NCBI GenBank assembly: GCA_022457155.1
Contig: JAJGOT010000356.1
Span: 310,001-374,000, forward strand
DNA length: 64,000 nt
Origin: Cladopsammia gracilis
Lineage: Eukaryota; Cnidaria; Anthozoa; Scleractinia; Dendrophylliidae
Reading direction: 5' to 3'
Under the pieces are notes generated by a model. It had not been told where the DNA came from. It was given only the letters and a program-made list of their open reading frames with translations, and did not search any database. Of this stretch, positions 12,061 to 20,373 are shown one piece after another; position 1 is the first letter of the stretch, and the number at the start of each line of letters is the position of its first letter. The position numbers and the translations under genes were made by a program.

Positions 12061-13012
12061 CAAGGTGTAGTCAATTTCTTGTTTTCTGGGTATTCTTTAG
12101 ATTATGAAAATTCAGAAAATTTCCCTGATGAATATATAGATTCGTGCTTGCTGAAAATCGGTTCATCCGAACCTTACGAAATTGATTCTTAAACGAAACC
12201 AATACTTTATGTTAGAGGTAGATTATCCAAACATGTTTCAAAATGGGGAAAAATCGGTGCCCCTGGATATAATTTATCCGTTATTCGTGAAGGTTACAAA
12301 ATTCCCTTTGCTTCTTTTCCCCCTCCTAAGATTATTGCTAACAATTCATTCGCTATTCAGGAGAAGGTTTTTGTATCGGATGCAATTAACGAACTCCTGG
12401 ATAATAAATGTGTGGAACCTATTAATTTTGTTCCAGAGATAGTTAATCCTTTGTCTATATCGGTACAATCGTCTGGAAAGAAGAGGTAAATCTTAGTTTT
12501 GAGGCACATCAACATGCATGTTTTCAAACAGAAATTTAAATGTGAGGATTTAAAAGTAGCTCTGAAAGTTATATTACATGAGTTTTCCTATTTGATCTTA
12601 AATTGGTGTACCACCATGTCGAAATATTCGCAAATCATAGGAAGTTTTTGGACCTTTGCATGGGTCTTTGGGGACGGTATAATGCACTATTTTCAATTCA
12701 CAGTTTTGCCTTTCGGGTCATCGTCCGCCCCTATTTATTCACTAAATTGTTCAAACCCTTACTGAAAGATTGGAGGCGTAATGGAATCCCTATCGTTGTT
12801 TTTCTTAATGATTGATCGGGCGGAGGCGCGAATAATATCACGGCCGAAATCAACAGTTTGAAAGTGCATGGTGATTTGTTCTGATTTGTTTTTTTGATTA
12901 ACGAACAGAAGTCCCAATGGGAACCATCACAAGTTATTACCTGGCTAGGTGTTGTATTAGATACAAAGCGAGTCACCGTTTCGGCAACTATCCAGAGGAT
13001 GACAAAACTTAA

Positions 13013-13410
13013 GGCCCGGTTCAGACGCCGAACTTTTCATGAGCCGAACCTAATTCGAATTTGGACCGATCCAAATTAACAAAAGTACGCCTGTTGATTC
13101 AGACGCCGAACTTAATTAGCCGAACTAAAATTCAGTTTGAAGAGAAACAAATCGAAAGGTCAGCGATTTTCATGCAAAGATGTCAGAACACGTACCAGTC
13201 GTTATAATAATTTATGCATTAGGTTCGGCTCATGAAAAGTTCGGCGTCTGAATCAAAGCCGGAATTCCCGGCTGAGCCAGGCGGAAAGAACGGCTGAGCC
13301 GTTCCAAATTCAAATAGCCGTTCTTAACTGATTCAGACACCGAACTTTTCATGCACTTAATTCAAGGTATTAGGATCGGCTCATGAAAAGTTCGGCGTCT
13401 GAACCGGGCC
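13013..13410. mobile_element. Harbinger-like MITE with TAA target duplication
   Basis: Inverted ends GGCCCGGTTCAGACGCCGAA and its complement bound 398 bp. TAA occurs on both flanks (13010-13012 and 13411-13413). Removing it rejoins the RT reading frame of the host retroelement. The GGCCC... end plus a 3-bp TWA-type duplication fits PIF/Harbinger. Confidence 0.8.
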
Positions 13411-13551
13411 TAAGAGTCTCATCAATGCCATGGTTCAATGTAGGTCCCGTGAGGTTAATGCCGAAAAATTAGCTTCGTTAATAGGTTTGATCATTTCATT
13501 AGCAGTTCGCGTTGGGAATGTAACGCGTGTTATGACTAGACCATTGTACGA

Positions 13552-13849
13552 CAGGGGCGGATCCAGGAATTTCTGAAAGGGGGGATCCAGGTGTATGTCC
13601 CCGGCCCCCGGAAAATTTTTCCGATTTTACCCTCTAAAACGCCATTTCCGGCATTCCTGAGGGTCGAAAAGTGTTTGTTAAGTCAAAAACTTGACAACCA
13701 GTCAATTGGTGGAAGTGAAAAAACTACGTATAAAACAATTTTAATCTATTATTTTTATGAACCACATGGGAGACACAAGTCTGATAGGGGGGGTCCGGAA
13801 CCCCCTCCCCCCCGACCCTCCCCCGACCCTCCCTCTGGATCCGCCACTG
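13552..13849. mobile_element. MITE with CAG(G/T)GGCGGATCC ends and TACGA target duplication
   Basis: The ends CAGGGGCGGATCCAG and CTGGATCCGCCACTG are inverted. TACGA flanks both sides (13547-13551 and 13850-13854). Excision restores continuity of the YR1 protein (TRPLY then EVPNSKVSW). The interior is C-rich near the right end. The superfamily is not assigned. Confidence 0.75.
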
Positions 13850-14356
13850 TACGAGGTCCCGAATAGTAAGGTGTCATGGTATTCCAAAGTTAAACTAACG
13901 GACCTATAGCAATGCAGAAGATTCTGTTCTGGAAGCACAATGCCCAATGACCAGCTTGGGTTACGGAGACCAAACCTACTAATTTAAAATAGTTTATTCT
14001 GATGCGTCCGATCGTGCATGTGGTTCCTTCGTACAGAGCGAGGGTAGGCTTTTTCAACAGAATTGGTCTCCGGAGGAATCAAAGTGGTAAGAGTGCTACT
14101 TATAGGGAACTGAAAGCTGTTCAGTTAACTTTGGAAAGTTTCGCTAACGAATTGAACGGACAGCAGGTCGCTTAGTTCACTGATAATGGTAATGTTGTGA
14201 CCATAGTTAATCAGTAAGTCAAAGATTTGCAGTCTTTAGCACTGACTATATTTACGACGTGCATGTCTGTCTTAATATTTACGTGGAGATGAAATGGATT
14301 CCTAGAGATACCAATGTAAATGCTGATTATTTGAGCAGAATAGTAGATTTCGACGA

Positions 14357-15352
14357 TTATTACTCATGCGCGTAGCGGCATGAGGTAACGTTTCGGCTCC
14401 GTTTTTACTCATGCGCGTAGCGGCATGAGTTATAAAATGGGCTCTGTTTTTCTTTTTTTATTATTATTATTTTTTTTTTGGTGTCACGATTTTGCATGCA
14501 AATTTATGCACGCATATTTTAAATTGGCACTTCCGGTTCATAGACTTCCTGTTTAGTGACTTCCGGCTACTCCCACTTCCGGTAAAACAGCGTTACTGAA
14601 GTGTCACGACAGCATCTCCTACAACCCTACCTACATTACTGATGTTCACGTTAGGTATATATAAGACGTAGAACAATCACTGGCTTCATTGTGGTACAGC
14701 TTTCATGTCCACAACATTCAATAGTAAACAACGTGGTTTGCAGGAACGATGACTGAATGAAAGGAGAAACTCTTTTCCATGTCGGACATCTTCTTATCAT
14801 GTTTAAAATAAATCATAAAATTTTCTTACGCATGCGCATGAGTAAAGGCTGCTTGGAGCCTCTTGTTCTTGTTATTACTCATGCGCGTAGCGCAATGAGT
14901 TATAAAATGCCCTCCGTTTTTCTTTTTTTTATTTTTTGTGTCACGATTTTGCATGCAAATTTATGCACGAATATTTTAAATTGTTCACTTCCGGTTCATA
15001 GCTTTGCCATTTACACTTCCGCTTTAGTGACTTCCGGCTACTCTCACTTCCGGCAAAACATCGTTACTGAAGTATCACGACAGCGTCTCCTACAACCCTA
15101 CTCACATTAGTAATGTTCACGTCAGGTATATATTATTGTCACAAGAATGACTGGCTTCATTGTGGTACAGCCTACATTTATAAAACATTCAATAGTAACG
15201 TGGTTTGCAGGTACGATGACTGAAGAAAAGGAGTAGCTCTTCTCCATGTCGGACGTCTTCTTATCTTGTTTAAAATATTAAAATATAAATTGCTTCTTTT
15301 CTTATGGTACATTGAAATATAAGACAAATGTTTGATACGCATGCGCATGACG
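14357..15352. repeat. Two tandem copies of a promoter-like repeat with ACTCATGCGC/GCGCATGAGT ends
   Basis: After a short partial copy (14357-14398), two units of about 465 bp (about 14408-14850 and 14876-15350) begin ACTCATGCGCGTAGCG and end near GCATGCGCATGA. Each contains GCATGCAAATTTATGCACGC (octamer-like ATGCAAAT), several ACTTCCGG boxes, a CGT-rich site and a TATATATA box. A third copy is at about 37545-38003 and a fragment at 38025-38062. The ends look like short terminal inverted repeats, so this is probably a non-autonomous element carrying promoter-like sequence. Confidence 0.6.
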
Positions 15353-16260
15353 AACATTTTCCGCCATTGGTCTTATTGGTGTATAAGTCAGTCCTGTATT
15401 TCTCCCATCGAGGTGAACGTTGCTTTTATGCACAGCATACAATGTGAGGCCGAATTTGTCGCGATTCTGAAAAACTAAGAGCTATTTTTAATCAGAGTTT
15501 TTCCGAGGTAAAAAGGCCAAACATCGATCTCTCGCACTGATAAGCATATTGTCAATTTATTCCCCTTTTTACTGCCGATTCTTTACAATGTCTGTATCGG
15601 AGAAGTCCTCGCTGCCTGTGGTGAGTAATTTCAAGACTTTTTTAAAGAAAGAACAATAGAAACACACGGCAAAACAGCGTCGTTACTTCAGCCCATCACA
15701 TTTACTAAAAAATTTGGACTTCGGGACCGGACTTCTGTGGATTATGGACTATGGAATGCGTGTCATATTAATGTCGATTTTTACTGACTTTATTGCTTTT
15801 TGTGATTACAAGGTTACTAGTAATCACTATGTTGTCACCTGTGTAAGTAAGTCCGACTTTCCGAAGCGCGAAGTTGTGCCGAGTTCAATCGATTGCTGTA
15901 CGATGAGACAGTTCTGATAGCTTCCGATTGGACGACTCGATTGTCAAGGCAGTTCTGTTTGTACGTGCGCGCTTTGGATCCGTGGGAAAGGTAAATGGAG
16001 CTTTCTCGTTCTTTTTACTGCTTTACCAAGCACAGGTATCACCAAATGTGGCCAAGTATTGTTTTCAAAGATTACTTTAGGTGTTTTCGTGGTTTGGAAA
16101 AAGGTTTTAGTGAGAAATCGAGCTGTGAATCGAAGTGTTTGTTTGCAGACCATGAGCTATCCGAACACACGATTCAAACGCCGCCAGCATTTCATTTCTG
16201 TACCTTTGACTATTCAGAACTGCTTTTTTGATCAGCGAAAGCATTATGCGAATCATTTTT
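15353..16260. other. Flank of Polinton 1; possible first exon
   Basis: No full gene is seen. At 15588 an ATG opens MSVSEKSSLPV and runs straight into a good 5' splice-site match (GTGGTGAGT, about 15619-15627), so a short first exon of a cellular or transposon gene is possible. No partner exon is visible. Confidence 0.25.
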
Positions 16261-16266
16261 CCGGAT
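16261..16266. repeat. Target-site duplication CCGGAT, left copy
   Basis: CCGGAT immediately precedes the terminal AGTAGTATAAAAAAG and recurs immediately after the right terminus at 36559-36564. Six-base duplications are the hallmark of Polinton integration. Confidence 0.9.
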
Positions 16267-16678
16267 AGTAGTATAAAAAAGATTATTCACCGCCAACATC
16301 ATCATTTCTTACGCTTTCCCAAACATAAACCCATGACACAAAGCAAATAAGCTAAAAAACCACACAACCATTTTGAGAAATAAATTATTATTTCTGCTGA
16401 TATTAACATGTAATGTAAAATTAACATCAACGAACCAAATTCACCCCGTGTTTCGAATAAGCTGAAAATATCATGACAATTTAAATTTATTTTTTGAATT
16501 TGAATTGGCATAAATCATCGAACCAAATTTACCCTCGTCTTTCGCATAAGCTATGATATTATTTAGCTGTTACGATTGGCAGTCATTTTAGTTTATTGCT
16601 TTGTGTCATGGGTTTATGTTTGGGTAAACGTAAGAAATGATGATGTTGGCGGTGAATAATCTTTTTTATACTACCGAT
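16267..16678. repeat. Left terminal repeat of Polinton 1, itself an imperfect palindrome
   Basis: The outer arm (16268-16357) and inner arm (about 16585-16675) are inverted copies of about 90 bp with a few differences (for example ACGCTTTCCC outside, ACGTTTACCC inside). Between them lies an asymmetric centre with a direct repeat of CGAACCAAATT. The whole unit recurs at 36148-36558 in the same, not opposite, orientation. A 69-residue reverse frame (16302-16511) lies in it, identical in both copies. Confidence 0.9.
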
Positions 16679-16689
16679 GAAATCTCTCT

Positions 16690-16860
16690 CCCCAATTCTA
16701 GCAGTGGAAAATCTCTCCCAAATTCCGGCAGCGGTGGTGGAAAATCTCTGCCAAATTCTGTCAGCGGCGGCGGAAAATCTCTCCCAAATTCTAACGACGG
16801 TGGTGGAAAATCTCTCCCAAATTCTGTCAGCGGTGACGATAAAAATTCTCTCCCGGAAAG
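16690..16860 (+). repeat. Tandem repeat, about 33 bp, upstream of the VLTF3-like gene
   Basis: Five imperfect units of GGAAAATCTCTCCCAAATTC plus a GGC/GGT-rich spacer. It can be read as a Lys-Ser-Leu-Pro-Asn-Ser repeat from an ATG at 16637, but the frame begins inside the terminal repeat, so coding is doubtful. It may be part of the promoter region. Confidence 0.8.
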
Positions 16861-16863
16861 AAA

Positions 16864-17441
16864 ATGTCTGATTCCGAAGAAGAAGAAATAGATGATACTC
16901 CTGAAATTATTCGAGAAACCCTCACAACATGGCATTCTCCCAAAAATGACAGGCTGGAACATTTCAAAGAAATCATCCGCAAACATCAGGGGAAAAAAAT
17001 AAAATTTCACTCAAAGATCTCGAATTTTATGAAAAAGAAATTCTCTCCCAAATTCCCCGTGACGAAATCACAAGAAAAAAAGTCAGGGATTTCGTCAAAG
17101 CTTCCAAATGGAAAAAAGTCGATGGAAATGATCATGAAATTTTTAATCACATAACAGGCCACGACGGCAATGACTATGAGCACCTGGAAAAATTTCTCAT
17201 TGACGACTTTAAATATTTTTCACTTGCATATGATGACCTTCATCTCAGCAGAGACAAGTTTCTCAGCAGAGACAAGTTTCTCAATTGCAATCAAGTTCTT
17301 TTCGCCCTGTTGAAGAAGAACGGTTTCAGCCCCAATGAAGATGATTTCAAACTGCTCAAAACTCCATCCAGCCGGGCGAAACAAGAAAAAATAATCCAAA
17401 CAATCTTCAAAAAATGTCATTGGAAAGAAAATGGATCTTGA
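16864..17441 (+). CDS. VLTF3-like late transcription factor, frame change at an A7 run
   Basis: The start at 16864 (MSDSEEEEIDD) gives an acidic N-terminus. At the A7 run 16993-16999 the coding sense moves to the -1 frame, which stays open to 17441. That part resembles the C-terminal domain of viral late transcription factor 3 from poxviruses and other nucleocytoviruses. It has a helical ITRKKVRDFVKASKWKKV segment where the family has PKKIREYLKKLKLNKYY. It also has RDKFLNCNQVLFALL where the family has RKNFLNYSYVLYK, then FKLLKTPSSR, and ends IIQTIFKKCHW. An 18-bp duplication (17246-17281) repeats SRDKFL. The stop overlaps the next start by 11 bp. The frame change may be an indel, a homopolymer error or slippage. 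The other Polinton lacks this gene, so this cannot be decided here. Confidence 0.6.
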
Positions 17442-17775
17442 AAAAGCATTTTCCAGTGAAGCTGAGCGAAGCGAAGCCAGTGACCATGAAAATTGTTCCA
17501 CATGCTCAGAGGAAGAAACAAGAAGCGAAGATGAAACCCCAACAACCTCTGACGAGGAATTCATTGTCTCTGATTCAGAGATGGAGGAAGCTGAAGAAGA
17601 GGAGTGGGGAGACGATGAAATTGAAAAACTTTTTGAATCTTTTGCCAATCTCCAGGAGGAACATGAGATTCTCAAAAAGGAATACAAGATTCTCAAAAAG
17701 GAACTCCAAAAGCAAAGTTGTCTCCTCTGGGAAATCCACCGGGAATTGAAAGAAAGCGGTGATTTGAAATCATGA
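17431..17775 (+). CDS. Acidic coiled-coil protein
   Basis: This 114-aa protein starts inside the end of the VLTF3-like gene. Its first half is very acidic with a small Cys pair (ENCSTCSEEE). Its second half (about residues 62-105) is a heptad-like coiled coil containing EHEILKKEYKILKKELQKQ, an internal near-duplication. No family was recognised. The overlap suggests co-expression with the VLTF3-like gene; an acidic activator or scaffold partner is a guess. A GAGCGAAGCGAAG micro-repeat encodes its SERSEAS stretch. Confidence 0.65.
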   Translation: MDLEKAFSSEAERSEASDHENCSTCSEEETRSEDETPTTSDEEFIVSDSEMEEAEEEEWGDDEIEKLFESFANLQEEHEILKKEYKILKKELQKQSCLLWEIHRELKESGDLKS

Positions 17776-17800
17776 ATATGAATGGCAAACATTCATATTC
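17774..17800. terminator. Hairpin between convergent gene blocks
   Basis: GAATATGAATG and CATTCATATTC form an 11-bp perfect stem with loop GCAAA. It sits between the end of the plus-strand block (17775) and the end of the integrase gene (17831, minus). A perfect hairpin also lies at the other convergent junction of this provirus. Role as a 3'-end or polyadenylation signal is inferred, by analogy with mimivirus transcript ends. Confidence 0.65.
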
Positions 17801-17830
17801 TAATATTTTTAATTTCAATGATTGACTTTT

Positions 17831-19573
17831 TCAGCCAAGTTTTTCCACATCACTCAGCGGAATCCAAGAATTGAATTTATCGGAATAGCCTTTCCATTTT
17901 ACCAAGGCTTTCTTTTTCTTGTGATCGCGGCGAAGAACTTTTTCAATGCGGAAAACATTTTGCTCAGTATGCGACAATTCTGCTTCGTAAAACGATCCAG
18001 TGATTTTCTCTCCCAGCAGATCAACTAATTTATACGTTACAGGATTTGTGCTCAATATTTCATCAATCACAAATATCTCCTCTGTCCAGTTCGGGGTGAA
18101 ACCTTTGTCAAATATCTTTCGCTTATATTTTGAAATTCTAACCCTGTCGCCGACTTTGAATTTTGCTGGGGCATGTTTTGCATAAATCATATCGCTGAAA
18201 AGATTTGCGAAAACCTTTTTCTCATTTTTCTGTTTGCTCGCCTCTGCGGGGCTCATCCGAATGCTCGAATGAAAACGACGGTTATATTCATCCACTAATT
18301 TATCAAGTTTATCAAAGAAAATTGTATTATTGTTAGCAGAAAACATCCGGAAGAGTTTCTCCTTCATGGTCCGATTCCAGCGTTCAACAACAGACGATTT
18401 CTCTTCATTTTCCGTTGTATACAATTTTACCCCATTCTTATCAAGCAGATCTTTCATTGTTGCGTTGAAAAACTCACTTCCTTTATCAGTCCAAAGCATT
18501 TTCGGTTTTCGCTTCGTTTTAAATATATCTCGGAATGCATCAGCCACTGTTTGACCTCGCTTGTCTTTCAGGGGACGAATCCAACCGAATTTTGAGAAAA
18601 CATCGATCACCATCAGCAGGTATCTGATCCCTTTATTCCACCTCGAAAATTTCCCCATCTCGACCAGATCAGCCGCCCAGATGTTGTCAATCCCGTATGC
18701 TATGACTCGCCTCTTTGGAAAGCGCCGCCTGATTGGCCGGTGAAGTTCATTTGCCAGATTTTGAGCCCAGCCTTCACTCAAAATCTTTTCCCGTTTTTTG
18801 GAGCGCCGAGGCCAAGTTTTTGTTTTTGCTTGAATTGTGTTTCTCGCCAAAGCATGCCCCCATTGCCTTTCTTTCCAGGGAATGGCATCCAAAGCGGCAA
18901 CCATTTTCCTGTCTGCTTCGTTCTTGCATTTGCGCGGATCCGCTTTCTTTGCGCAGACTGAATAATCAACATCGTGCTGCATAGCAACTGCGTCTGTTTT
19001 TCCTGTGGGCTGCTGCATAATTTCGAGAATTTTTCCCTTTTCATCAAATCTGACTTGCTTATCCAATGGGTTCCAGGGGCCGGTATAATTATGTCCAGGC
19101 AAAGTGAAACCTTTCTTTGGTCTTGGCAGCTTCCCAATCAGGGAATGAACATCCAACCCGCTGCCATCCAAATCTGCTCGATCTGTTTTATATTTTCTGT
19201 TTGGTCGGATCGCCGTGGACAGCTCATTCATCATATCCGCAGAGGTTTTGGTAAGAAATGGTTTCATTTTGTCCAGGGCAAAATCCAATGCTTTCTTTTG
19301 AGTGTTTTTATTTCGCAATAATTCACTGGCTCCATAACGACCCATTTCAACTGTCTTTTTTCCCAACCAAGGCAGCGCATGAGCCACGCCAGTCAGCGCA
19401 AGTTCACCGATGCCCTCACCTTGTGAGGGCCGACTCAGTTTCCCGACACCGCTCCGCGGCTCGCTCTGCTCGCTTTCACAAATCTTGTTTTTTTTATTCC
19501 GCAGGAAGCGCAATGGCAAAACCACATCTTTCTGCCATTTTTTGCAGTCTGGAATCCAGTTGGTTTCACGCAT
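17831..19573 (-). CDS. PLA2-integrase-chromodomain fusion protein
   Basis: Residues about 44-130 are a Gly/helix-rich lead. Residues about 165-250 are a parvovirus VP1-type phospholipase A2: calcium loop YTGPWNPLD, then catalytic QHDVDY and a Cys-containing helix. Residues about 300-460 are a retrovirus-like DDE integrase core (AADLVEM, MLWTDKGSEF, then VVERWNR 33 residues on). Next come an SH3-like fold (KFKVGDRVRISKYKRK) and a C-terminal chromodomain (ALVKWKGYSDKFNSWIPLSD). The first 43 residues are read out of frame across the zinc-ribbon ORF and the nominal ATG is probably not used. The conserved part has no ATG and is best entered by -1 frameshift at 19438-19444. It would integrate the genome; the PLA2 could act on membranes at entry. 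The same fusion is present in Polinton 2. Confidence 0.9.
   Translation of the reverse strand: MRETNWIPDCKKWQKDVVLPLRFLRNKKNKICESEQSEPRSGVGKLSRPSQGEGIGELALTGVAHALPWLGKKTVEMGRYGASELLRNKNTQKKALDFALDKMKPFLTKTSADMMNELSTAIRPNRKYKTDRADLDGSGLDVHSLIGKLPRPKKGFTLPGHNYTGPWNPLDKQVRFDEKGKILEIMQQPTGKTDAVAMQHDVDYSVCAKKADPRKCKNEADRKMVAALDAIPWKERQWGHALARNTIQAKTKTWPRRSKKREKILSEGWAQNLANELHRPIRRRFPKRRVIAYGIDNIWAADLVEMGKFSRWNKGIRYLLMVIDVFSKFGWIRPLKDKRGQTVADAFRDIFKTKRKPKMLWTDKGSEFFNATMKDLLDKNGVKLYTTENEEKSSVVERWNRTMKEKLFRMFSANNNTIFFDKLDKLVDEYNRRFHSSIRMSPAEASKQKNEKKVFANLFSDMIYAKHAPAKFKVGDRVRISKYKRKIFDKGFTPNWTEEIFVIDEILSTNPVTYKLVDLLGEKITGSFYEAELSHTEQNVFRIEKVLRRDHKKKKALVKWKGYSDKFNSWIPLSDVEKLG
19412..19444 (-). promoter_or_regulatory. 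Candidate -1 programmed ribosomal frameshift signal
   Basis: On the minus strand the heptamer GGGAAAC (19438-19444) is in phase with the zinc-ribbon frame (G GGA AAC) and is followed at once by its TGA. A 7-nt spacer leads to the stem GCCCTCAC/GTGAGGGC with loop AAG (19412-19430). Slippage by -1 enters the PLA2-integrase frame with no stop. The layout matches canonical eukaryotic virus signals; GGGAAAC is a known luteovirus-type slip site. It is conserved in Polinton 2. Confidence 0.8.
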
Positions 19574-19611
19574 TCAGTTTGTTTTTTTTCCTTCACGCAA
19601 TATGATTTCAT
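19435..19611 (-). CDS. Short zinc-ribbon protein (DUF5679-like), upstream partner of the frameshift fusion
   Basis: A 58-aa frame starts at 19611 in the context CTCTAAAATGAAA. It has the two-Cys-pair ribbon typical of small Polinton/adintovirus proteins: YCVKEKKQTEC, the conserved KNGRKMWF segment, then CHCASCGIKK. It ends VSGN just after a basic Ser/Arg/Ala insertion encoded by a GCGAGC-type micro-repeat that the Polinton 2 copy lacks. Its last two codons form the slippery heptamer. It is a paralogue of the 79-aa protein just upstream (19697-19936). Nucleic-acid binding is likely from the ribbon and basic charge; its exact role is unknown. Confidence 0.75.
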   Translation of the reverse strand: MKSYCVKEKKQTECVKPTGFQTAKNGRKMWFCHCASCGIKKTRFVKASRASRGAVSGN

Positions 19612-19696
19612 TTTAGAGGGAAATCATATTGTTCACAGTCTGAATTTTATTCTTCATCATCTGATTCGTCATCATCTGATTCGTCATCATCTGACT

Positions 19697-19936
19697 TCAA
19701 ATCTTCCCATTTCCAAAACCATGTTTCATCATCTTGCGAGAGTGAGAGTTTTTTTTAGCGAGTTTTTTAATCAAGGTTTTCTGATTTGCCTCAGTTATTT
19801 TAACGAATTTTACTTTTTTAAGTCCACAACTCTCGCAAGTGCAGAGGAACATGGGTCGGTTATTTCTGGCGAGAAAATATCCACTTGGCTCAACGCATTC
19901 TGTCTGCTTTTTTTCCTTGATACAATATGTCTTCAT
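19697..19936 (-). CDS. Zinc-ribbon protein (DUF5679-like) with basic tail
   Basis: The ATG at 19936 gives a 79-aa protein with the ribbon YCIKEKKQTEC...CTCESCGLKK and a Lys-rich tail, similar to the 58-aa ribbon protein downstream; tandem duplication is the simple explanation. At the A8 run (19749-19756) a AAAAAAC heptamer is in phase. The -1 frame gives a different, acidic tail (ETWFWKWEDL then repeated SDDDE) ending at 19647. Either the tail has been frameshifted by an indel or both forms are made. Confidence 0.7.
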   Translation of the reverse strand: MKTYCIKEKKQTECVEPSGYFLARNNRPMFLCTCESCGLKKVKFVKITEANQKTLIKKLAKKNSHSRKMMKHGFGNGKI

Positions 19937-19938
19937 TT

Positions 19939-20373
19939 TCAATCGAAATATTTTTTTATGAATTTTTCATTCTCCCCCGAGTCAGTCAGACTGAGAGGCT
20001 GGAGAATATCATAGAAATCTTTCCCCTGCGACCATTGATGGAGGAAATACAGGCAATAATACCCGCAAAGAACGCTGTCTATGTTTTGATACTGACTGCT
20101 GTTCCAAATCACCGGTTTGGAACTTTTGAATTCCTGGGGAAATCCCATCCCGAAAGAGTCGAAATACCACGTGAATTTCCCAGAGGGAGCGCAGCACACC
20201 CAGTGAGTTCCGGCATTTTCAAGCGAATCAAGATTGATAATGCAGGGGCTGTGTTCTCGGGGCATGGCTTCATCCCTGGCGAAAATCCCTTTGAAATTGG
20301 GATTTTTCAGAAAATCAATCCACTGGAGAAGATCAAGGTTGCTCAGGAGTTTGTTCATGAATTTGGGTTTCAC
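19939..20373 (-). CDS. Adenain-like cysteine protease (family C5 type)
   Basis: This 144-aa protein carries the adenovirus-protease catalytic set in order: His57 in GTHWVCC, Asp72 in YFDSFG, Gln96 in QYQN and Cys103 in LCGYYC, with the Gln-to-Cys spacing of 7 seen in adenain. Such proteases mature capsid precursors inside the virion. The most upstream codon of the conserved frame is GTG at 20373; the Polinton 2 homologue has ATG there. The next ATG in this copy is at 20358, so the start has either mutated or moved. It overlaps the end of the pVI-like gene. Confidence 0.9.
   Translation of the reverse strand: MKPKFMNKLLSNLDLLQWIDFLKNPNFKGIFARDEAMPREHSPCIINLDSLENAGTHWVCCAPSGKFTWYFDSFGMGFPQEFKSSKPVIWNSSQYQNIDSVLCGYYCLYFLHQWSQGKDFYDILQPLSLTDSGENEKFIKKYFD

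Larger units (their letters stand above)
11252..14356 (+). mobile_element. Tyrosine-recombinase (DIRS/Ngaro-like) retroelement, 5' part, decayed (YR1)
   Basis: A gag-like region, a CCHC knuckle, a reverse transcriptase and the end of an RNase H follow each other on the plus strand. Two MITEs (13013-13410 and 13552-13849) interrupt it. The protein similarity stops at the RNase H end (ADYLSRIVDFDDY) at 14356 and resumes with the next conserved block at 39.52 kb, so the rest appears to have been displaced by a large insertion. Its domain order matches the split-direct-repeat element at 41.2-46.1 kb. Confidence 0.7.
12180..14356 (+). pseudogene. Reverse transcriptase and RNase H of YR1, interrupted
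   Basis: The palm region is recognisable at about 12690-12815 (FTVLPFGSSSAP, then KDWRRNGIPIVVFLND where the family has FLDDG). It continues with TWLGVVLDTKRVTVSATIQR at 12940-13000. After the Harbinger-like MITE the same protein resumes (SLINAMVQCRSREVNAEKLA). After the second MITE it resumes again and reaches RNase H motifs ending DTNVNADYLSRIVDFDDY. The D-to-N change in the active-site FLDD and several stops show decay. The family assignment rests on the characteristic DIRS/Ngaro-type RT sequence. Confidence 0.65.

Noticed and set aside
16302..16511. 69-residue frame with hydrophobic stretches inside each terminal repeat of Polinton 1
   Set aside because: Its identity in both copies follows from the repeat itself; it crosses palindromic sequence and has no homologue in the Polinton 2 terminus.
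17220..17792. 190-codon reverse frame opposite the VLTF3-like and acidic genes
   Set aside because: Ser-rich antisense of an acidic coding strand; it has no motif and overlaps two better-supported genes.
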